Part shown: one piece after another, positions 59,006 to 64,000 of the stretch | How the letters are laid out: every line of letters begins with the position of its first letter | Position numbering within the stretch: position 1 is the first letter of the stretch | Source of the DNA: an uncultured Glaciecola sp. | GTDB lineage: Bacteria > Pseudomonadota > Gammaproteobacteria > Enterobacterales > Alteromonadaceae | NCBI RefSeq assembly: GCF_937770335.1 | Contig: NZ_CALJHY010000005.1 | Span: forward strand, 62,001 to 126,000 | Length of the DNA: 64,000 nt | Reading direction: 5' to 3' | Notes under the pieces: model-generated | Databases searched by the model: none | The model's input: the letters and a program-made list of their open reading frames with translations, nothing else | What the model was told of the DNA's origin: nothing | Program-made: the position numbers and the translations under genes

Positions 59006-59704
59006 ATGAATACACAACAAACAACTAAGCACATATTAATGGTATTGACGTCGCATGCCGAGCTAGGCAACACTGGCGAAAAAACAGGTTTCTGGATAGA
59101 GGAATTCGCAGCACCTTATTATGCCTTTATCGATGCAGGTCTAAAGGTGAGTATAGTTTCTCCAGCAGGGGGCCAACCACCTATAGATCCGAAGAGTGAA
59201 TCAGAAGATTTTCAAACGCCATCAACTAAACGCTATGACGCCGATAGCGAAGTGCAAACATTAGTGGCTAATACAACGAAGTTAGCTGATGTTAACGCGT
59301 CTGACTATGATGCTGTTTTCTACCCTGGTGGTCACGGACCATTATGGGACCTTACTAATAATGTAATTTCAATTGCGTTAATTGAGAACTTTTTAGCTGC
59401 CAACAAACCAATTGGAGCAGTGTGCCATGCCACAGCGGCATTTTTGAATGTCAAAGATGCTTCTGGCGAATATGTTGTTAAAGACAAAGCGGTAACCGGT
59501 TTCACGAATAGTGAAGAAGATGCAGTGCAACTGACCGACGTCGTGCCTTTCTTACTAGAAGATGAATTAATTAAGCGCGGTGGTAAGTATCAAAAAGCGG
59601 CGGATTGGAATGTGTTTGCGGTTCAGGATGGCTTGGTAATAACAGGTCAAAACCCTCAAAGCTCAGAATTAGCTGCAGAAAAATTACTAGCAGCACTAGC
59701 TTAG
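59006..59704 (+). CDS. DJ-1/PfpI-family protein (glyoxalase III / deglycase-like)
   Basis: A 232-residue class I glutamine-amidotransferase-like protein of the DJ-1/PfpI superfamily, Hsp31-like subgroup. The nucleophile Cys is in GAVCHATAAF near 139 (the nucleophile elbow), preceded by DYDAVFYPGGHGPLWDL. GFWIEEFAAPYYAFIDAG and SPAGGQPPIDPKS are typical of cytosolic glyoxalase III proteins. The role is probably glutathione-independent methylglyoxal removal. It is the first gene of a pair with a YqhD-like reductase; the ATG at 59006 was chosen over GTG 58994. Confidence 0.88.
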   Translation: MNTQQTTKHILMVLTSHAELGNTGEKTGFWIEEFAAPYYAFIDAGLKVSIVSPAGGQPPIDPKSESEDFQTPSTKRYDADSEVQTLVANTTKLADVNASDYDAVFYPGGHGPLWDLTNNVISIALIENFLAANKPIGAVCHATAAFLNVKDASGEYVVKDKAVTGFTNSEEDAVQLTDVVPFLLEDELIKRGGKYQKAADWNVFAVQDGLVITGQNPQSSELAAEKLLAALA

Positions 59705-59749
59705 GTTACAATCGCTGAACTCTCTAAATAATAATAAGGAAAAATATTA

Positions 59750-60907
59750 ATGTTAAATTTTAGTTTTCAAAACACCACTAAAATCCAATTTGGTGAAGGT
59801 CAAATAGCGTCATTAAGCAAGCTGATCCCAAGCGATGCAAAAATACTGGTGACTTACGGCGGCGGCTCAATCAAAAGCAACGGCGTTTATGATCAAGTTA
59901 CAGCTGCATTAGAAAATCATACTTGGTTTGAATTTTCTGGCATCGAGCCAAACCCAAGTTACGATACGTTAATGAAGGCCCAAGATATAATTAAAGAGAA
60001 AGACATCGACTTTATTCTAGCCGTCGGCGGTGGATCGGTTGTTGATGGTTCTAAATTTATTGCAGCTGCGGCGTTGTTCGAAGGCCAAGATCCTTGGGAT
60101 ATCATAGCTAAGCAAGCACGCATTAAAAAAGCTTTACCACTCGCTTGCGTACTCACCCTACCAGCAACCGGTTCTGAATCGAATACGGGTGCAGTCGTAA
60201 CTCGTAATGGTAATAAGCTTCCATTCCAAAGCCCGCTCGTTCGTCCCATTTTTGCTATACTTGATCCAGCGGTAACGCTGTCACTGTCCGACCGCCAAAT
60301 CGGCAACGGTGCTGTAGATGCGTTTGTTCACACCATGGAGCAATACCTGACTTACAGCGTTAACGCGAAGGTGCAAGACCGTTTCGCTGAAGGGCTACTA
60401 CTTACCCTAATCGAGGAAGGACCGAAAGCACTGGCTCCTGAAACGTCAAAAGACTTAGAGGTTCGTGGCAATATTATGTGGGCAGCTACGATGGCGCTTA
60501 ATGGCTTAATTGGAGCCGGTGTGCCACAAGACTGGACCACTCACATGATTGGTCATGAGCTAACAGGTACTCACGGCATAGACCACGCACGTACTTTATC
60601 TATAGTATTACCTGCTGTAATGAAAGTGTGTAAAGAAGCAAAGCGTGAAAAGTTATTGCAGTATGCCGAGCGTGTCTGGAATGTGACAGAGGGCGATGAA
60701 GATTCACGTATTAATCGTGCAATTGAATTAACTGAGCAATTTTTCGAGAAAATGCAAGTTCCAACACGTTTATCGCATGTTGATTTAGGTGAAGCAGATA
60801 TTGATTTATTGATGGAAAAGTTGGTTCAACACGGTATGACCAAATTAGGTGAGCATAGTGCTGTTACACCTGAAGTGAGCCGTCAAATACTAGTCACTGC
60901 GCTTTAA
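59750..60907 (+). CDS. yqhD: Iron-containing alcohol dehydrogenase (YqhD-like aldehyde reductase)
   Basis: A 385-residue group III metal-dependent alcohol dehydrogenase with close YqhD features. The NADPH-binding VTYGGGSIKSNGVYDQV and AVGGGSVVDGSKFIAAA are present. Metal ligands are Asp and His in GNGAVDAFVHTMEQYL and His residues in MIGHELTGTHGIDHARTL. YqhD reduces short-chain and lipid-peroxide-derived aldehydes. It is 45 bases after the DJ-1-like gene, with a GGAAAA ribosome site. The pair forms an aldehyde-defence unit under the divergent LysR. Confidence 0.9.
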   Translation: MLNFSFQNTTKIQFGEGQIASLSKLIPSDAKILVTYGGGSIKSNGVYDQVTAALENHTWFEFSGIEPNPSYDTLMKAQDIIKEKDIDFILAVGGGSVVDGSKFIAAAALFEGQDPWDIIAKQARIKKALPLACVLTLPATGSESNTGAVVTRNGNKLPFQSPLVRPIFAILDPAVTLSLSDRQIGNGAVDAFVHTMEQYLTYSVNAKVQDRFAEGLLLTLIEEGPKALAPETSKDLEVRGNIMWAATMALNGLIGAGVPQDWTTHMIGHELTGTHGIDHARTLSIVLPAVMKVCKEAKREKLLQYAERVWNVTEGDEDSRINRAIELTEQFFEKMQVPTRLSHVDLGEADIDLLMEKLVQHGMTKLGEHSAVTPEVSRQILVTAL

Positions 60908-60963
60908 TTAATTTTATAGCTTGGGCAAGAATCGAAAGAAGTCGATTTACGTCCTGTTTAAGG

Positions 60964-61012
60964 TTTCAGATATCAAGAAAAAATGTAGATGCAGCATACT
61001 TGATATCTGAAA
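60964..61012. repeat. 14-bp inverted repeat, spacer 21
   Basis: TTTCAGATATCAAG and its exact complement CTTGATATCTGAAA. It sits 57 bases after the yqhD stop, next to a gene remnant and a second hairpin. It could be the yqhD transcript terminus or an end of a small mobile element. Confidence 0.6.
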
Positions 61013-61020
61013 TTATAAAA

Positions 61021-61041
61021 CGCTCACTGCCCTAGTGAGCG
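61021..61041 (-). terminator. Hairpin with U-tract beside a gene remnant
   Basis: CGCTCACT-GCCCT-AGTGAGCG, a perfect 8-bp stem. On the minus strand it is followed by TTTTATAATT, and it lies 24 bases beyond the stop of the decayed reading frame 61065-61262. On the plus strand a weaker ATATTT follows, so it may also end the yqhD transcript. Confidence 0.6.
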
Positions 61042-61064
61042 ATATTTAGAACATTGCATCACTT

Positions 61065-61262
61065 TTAGATTATTCCCATTGTCGCTCTTCTGTAACGGCT
61101 TACTTCCTGAGCTTTTGCGCCATACTTGACTATATATTCGTTCCCCATGGGTGTTAAAGCATCAAGTTGTTCTTTATGCAGAGCGGCACCCAATTTGTCC
61201 CTCACCTTTCGCCAGCTGTTTTCGTTGAATTCGGATGTTACATTTAACCAAAGGTATACTTG
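61065..61262 (-). pseudogene. C-terminal remnant of an unidentified gene
   Basis: An open frame absent from the track, with no start codon near its 5' end and an upstream in-frame TAA. It encodes 65 codons that read like real protein: VYLWLNVTSEFNENSWRKV, then DKLGAALHKEQLDALTPMG, then NEYIVKYGAKAQEVSRYRR and ATMGII. Codon use and composition look natural. It has its own terminator, but the front of the gene is missing. I do not recognise the family. It lies next to the tRNA-Arg 3' end, a common insertion site for mobile elements. Confidence 0.5.
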
Positions 61263-61476
61263 TTAATTGTGCGATTCATGCAGGCATAGAGATTATTTTA
61301 ACGTAGTAAGGAGTATCTACTTTACCCCGTTTTCTGACGCACATAACCGGTATTAAATTTGTCTAATTCACGTTGACTAAATTGACTATTGGATTAGGCA
61401 GCGGAAAATAAAATGTGAATTTAAGGGTTACTAGACATGAATTTTACGGTTTGGGATAAGAATTAAAAAAGAAAAG

Positions 61477-61553
61477 TGGTGCACCCGGCGCGATTCGAAC
61501 GCGCGACCCTCGGCTTCGGAGGCCGATACTCTATCCAGCTGAGCTACGGGTGC
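61477..61553 (-). tRNA. tRNA-Arg (CCG anticodon)
   Basis: A 77-nt cloverleaf with encoded CCA. The acceptor stem GCACCCG pairs with CGGGTGC, then A discriminator and CCA. The D arm has AGCTCAGCTGGATAGAGTA, the anticodon stem TCGGC-CTCCGAA-GCCGA gives anticodon CCG (Arg, CGG codon), and the T arm has GCGCGTTCGAATCGCGC. Confidence 0.95.
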
Positions 61554-61680
61554 TTTATAAGACGACAAACAACACGTTAGTTGATTGCAGGGCGAGAGTC
61601 TAAAGATTTAAACTAGATTTTCCAGTCTTATTTTGTGTCTTTTGCTTTTGTACTCATAATCTCATCCAATAAAGCCATCA

Positions 61681-62709
61681 TTAACTTGGGCATATATGTT
61701 GAATGCGCGTTAACCATTCATGTTTTTGCTGTTCGGGCAAAAAGCTGGCACTAATACTATTGCTGATCAATTTCACAATATCTTGTTCTGTTAGGGAGAG
61801 TTTGTCGACCAAGGCATAGAAGTTTTCATTCAAATAGCCACCAAAGTAAGAAGGATCATCAGAATTTACCATGACACATAAACCATCATTTAGCAGATCA
61901 ACAATATTGTGTTCACTCATATCATCAACAACACACAGTTTTAAATTACTCAGGGGGCATACTGTTAAAGGCACTTGATGCTGTTTCAAATAAGCCATTA
62001 ACTTAGGATCTTCAATGCTGCGAACACCGTGATCAATTCGATCTACTTTAAGTAAATTAATCGCTTCCCACACATACTCTGGCGGTCCCTCTTCTCCGGC
62101 ATGGGCAACTAATTTGAATCCCAATGACCCAGCGCTGGCGAATACACGCTGAAACTTTGACGGTGGGTTGTTCAATTCAGCACTATCGAGACCAACGGCA
62201 GTAATCATTGAATAATATGGCTGTGCTTCTTGCAAAGTAGCAATTGCGCTGTCTTCACTCAAATGCCTTAAAAATGATAAAATAAGGTAGACGGATACAC
62301 CTAATTCTGTTTTTGCTTTATCAATTGCTTTGGCAAATCCTGGCATAAACACATCGTAAGTAATGCCCCTTTGCGTATGCGTTTGCGGGTCAAACATAAT
62401 TTCAGTATGCACTATATTTTGCTCGTGACATTTGCACAAGTAAGCCCACATTAGCTCGAAGAAATCGTCTTGGTCGCGCAATACATCCGCACCTTGATAA
62501 TAAAGATCGAGAAAGCTTTGCAGGTTATTAAACTGATATGCATTTTGAATGTCTTCAACGCTAGAAAAAGGCAGATCAATATTATGCTTTTTTGCCAAGC
62601 TCCACATTAATGCCGGCTCCAACGTGCCCTCAATGTGCAAATGCAGCTCTGCTTTGGGTAATTGCTGAATTAGTTGCTTGAGTTTGCTCATTTTACTGTA
62701 AGTGCTCAT
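61681..62709 (-). CDS. Adenine deaminase (adenosine deaminase superfamily, type 2)
   Basis: A 342-residue zinc hydrolase. LPKAELHLHIEGTLEPALMWSLA carries the HxH zinc pair (His23, His25). FNNLQSFLDLYYQGADVLRDQDDFFELMWAYL, HTEIMFDPQTHTQRGI, VAHAGEEGPPEYVWEA (catalytic His/Glu) and VNSDDPSYFGGYLNENF (metal Asp) match the proteobacterial adenine deaminase subgroup closely, rather than true adenosine deaminase. It converts adenine to hypoxanthine in purine salvage. AGGAA nine bases before the ATG at 62709 supports this start. It is divergent from an NCS2 purine permease. Confidence 0.88.
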   Translation of the reverse strand: MSTYSKMSKLKQLIQQLPKAELHLHIEGTLEPALMWSLAKKHNIDLPFSSVEDIQNAYQFNNLQSFLDLYYQGADVLRDQDDFFELMWAYLCKCHEQNIVHTEIMFDPQTHTQRGITYDVFMPGFAKAIDKAKTELGVSVYLILSFLRHLSEDSAIATLQEAQPYYSMITAVGLDSAELNNPPSKFQRVFASAGSLGFKLVAHAGEEGPPEYVWEAINLLKVDRIDHGVRSIEDPKLMAYLKQHQVPLTVCPLSNLKLCVVDDMSEHNIVDLLNDGLCVMVNSDDPSYFGGYLNENFYALVDKLSLTEQDIVKLISNSISASFLPEQQKHEWLTRIQHICPS

Positions 62710-63061
62710 TATTTATATTCCTGTCGAAAACGAATTGGGTTGTCGATATCGCTTGAATTTCATTCACTTACCGAATTGTTTGAGTACAATTCATAATGCA
62801 CAATACTAAGTAAAATACCCTTTTGGTATTTGTTTTTTACTTAATTACGCTAAGTCTCGCTTTATTTTATCAAAAATGAATTACCGACGCTGACATAGAT
62901 ACCAATCAAGTCTTCTAATAAAATCAATATTCAGTAATACTAAAGCAGTCGTAAGAGCCCCGCTGATTAACCTCTTAATAGCAGGACAAATAATAATACG
63001 GTAAATAACTCAGCAACAGCAGCACGACAACATGGCAGAATAAAAATAATAAGGAAAGCCA
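62710..63061. other. 352-bp divergent promoter region between adenine deaminase and NCS2 permease
   Basis: AT-rich region holding promoters for both genes. It contains a small hairpin (AAATACC-CTTTT-GGTATTT) followed by GTTTTTT at 62813-62838 on the plus strand, which would be an intrinsic terminator in the permease leader if transcription starts upstream. I looked for a purine riboswitch and did not see the conserved core. Confidence 0.45.
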
Positions 63062-64000
63062 ATGATCACCCGTTTTTTAGATAAAACATTTTCTCTTAGC
63101 CAACACGCAACCACCGTGAAAACTGAAATTATTGCAGGCTTAACTACGTTTGCGGCGATGTCCTACATTCTTATCGTCAACCCCAGCATATTAGGGTTGA
63201 GCGGCATGCCAGTGGCCGGTTTAATAACAGTGACGGCATTGGCGGCGTGTTTTGGCACGTTATTAATGGCGTGGTTAACGAACTACCCTATCGCACTCGC
63301 TCCCGGCATGGGTCTGAATGCGTTTTTTGCCTTTACTATTTGTCTAACACGCGAAATTCCATGGGAAGCAGCATTAGGCATTGTCTTTTATAACGGCATA
63401 TTATTTCTATTGCTGACACTCTCAGGCTTACGCCAAAAAATTGCAGATGCAATTCCAGCCTCACTAAAAATTGGAGTGCAATGCGGCATCGGTTTGTTCA
63501 TCGCTTTTATTGGACTAAAAAACGCGGGGTTAATTGTAGACAACCCTGCCACTTTCGTTGGTTTAGGTGACTTATCGCAGCCAGCAATACTATTGGCGTT
63601 TCTAGGCATTATTTTTACCATTGTATTGGTAATTAAAAAAGTCACCGGCGCTATCTTAATATCAATAGTAACATTGACTGTTATTGGGCTATTTATTCCA
63701 ACCGAGAGTGGTTATTTAACCGCAATGCCCAACGGTATCGTTGGTCTTCCTGCTCCTATCTCCGATACATTTTTTGCGATGGACTTGCTGTATCCCATCG
63801 TCAATTTCGCGACAACCTGGGACTTAATTTTTGCACTTATGTTTGTCAATATGTTCGACACCATTGGCACACTCATTGGAGTATCTAAGCGTGCGAAGCT
63901 AGTCGACGGCAACGGCAAACTACCTAAAATGGGCCGCGCGATGACAGCTGACGCCGCGGCCGGAGTGGTTGGCGCAGCGCTAGGTACATCACCGGTAACC
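63062..64000 (+). CDS. NCS2-family (AzgA-type) purine permease, truncated by window end
   Basis: The first 313 residues of an adenine/guanine/hypoxanthine permease, missing from the track because it has no stop in the window. The start follows AAGGAAAG. Landmarks are FSLSQHATTVKTEIIAGLTTFAAMSYILIVNPSIL, TNYPIALAPGMGLNAFFAFT, GVQCGIGLFIAFIGLKNAG and LMFVNMFDTIGTLIGVSKRAKLVDGNGKLP, all typical of the AzgA group with the NMFDT helix 8 motif. It imports purine bases by proton symport. Divergence from adenine deaminase makes a coherent purine salvage pair. Confidence 0.92.
   Translation, partial: MITRFLDKTFSLSQHATTVKTEIIAGLTTFAAMSYILIVNPSILGLSGMPVAGLITVTALAACFGTLLMAWLTNYPIALAPGMGLNAFFAFTICLTREIPWEAALGIVFYNGILFLLLTLSGLRQKIADAIPASLKIGVQCGIGLFIAFIGLKNAGLIVDNPATFVGLGDLSQPAILLAFLGIIFTIVLVIKKVTGAILISIVTLTVIGLFIPTESGYLTAMPNGIVGLPAPISDTFFAMDLLYPIVNFATTWDLIFALMFVNMFDTIGTLIGVSKRAKLVDGNGKLPKMGRAMTADAAAGVVGAALGTSPVT

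Noticed and set aside
61681-62709. True adenosine deaminase
   Set aside because: The motifs KAELHLHIEG, HAGEEGPPEYVWEA and NSDDPSYFGGY fit the adenine deaminase subgroup better, and the neighbour is a purine base permease.
62710-63061. Purine riboswitch upstream of the NCS2 permease
   Set aside because: I could not find the conserved three-way junction core; only one AT-rich hairpin is seen.

Overview
The window reads as a chromosomal segment of a marine heterotrophic gammaproteobacterium, most likely an Alteromonadales member (Glaciecola/Paraglaciecola/Alteromonas-like). This rests on gene content and layout, not on any database search. The pointers are moderate-to-low GC, a secreted laminarinase-type GH16 with a GlyGly-CTERM-like tail, a TonB-dependent receptor in a choline operon, an AcuI-type reductase, several LysR regulators and a Pseudomonas-style five-step histidine pathway. 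No phage, insertion sequence, CRISPR array or rRNA was seen. One tRNA-Arg(CCG) lies near the right end.

Layout. 0-13.5 kb holds housekeeping and accessory enzymes: two LysR regulators, a VOC protein, an AcuI/YhdH reductase, an EamA exporter, an orphan DNA methyltransferase, a PlsC-like acyltransferase, an MDR dehydrogenase, an aspartoacylase-like metallohydrolase, a class V aminotransferase and an exported S9 peptidase. 13.5-18.3 kb has a Cache-domain protein that lacks a canonical start codon, then two convergent gene pairs (SDR + COG3618 lactonase; class II aldolase + enolase-superfamily dehydratase) that look like a non-phosphorylative sugar-acid pathway. 18.4-25.4 kb has a penicillin-acylase-type Ntn hydrolase, a prolyl oligopeptidase whose lipoprotein signal peptide is cut off by an in-frame TAA, a cyclophilin/FrnE pair and an isochorismatase-like hydrolase. 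25.6-36.3 kb has NagA, a GNAT-nitrilase fusion, then a glycan block (sugar porter, GH16 glucanase, GH2 beta-galactosidase, divergent AraC). 36.4-37.8 kb is an alpha/beta hydrolase paired with a small lipoprotein.

37.9-45.4 kb is a complete hut locus: hutC and hutF on the minus strand and hutIHGU on the plus strand, with a near-perfect palindrome in the hutF/hutI divergent promoter. 46.3-54.9 kb is the most interesting region. A perfect 20-bp palindrome lies between a plausible -35 and -10 upstream of a TonB-dependent receptor, followed by an exported PhoD-family phosphoesterase, betI, betB, betA and a short, divergent BCCT-like transporter. I read this as one BetI-controlled unit that captures a choline-containing substrate at the outer membrane, releases choline in the periplasm, imports it and oxidises it to glycine betaine.

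54.9-64 kb carries topB, an ohr/ohrR divergent pair with symmetric operator-like repeats, a LysR divergent from a DJ-1-type protein and a YqhD-type reductase (carbonyl detoxification), a decayed gene remnant beside the tRNA, and a purine salvage pair (adenine deaminase; NCS2 permease cut by the window edge).
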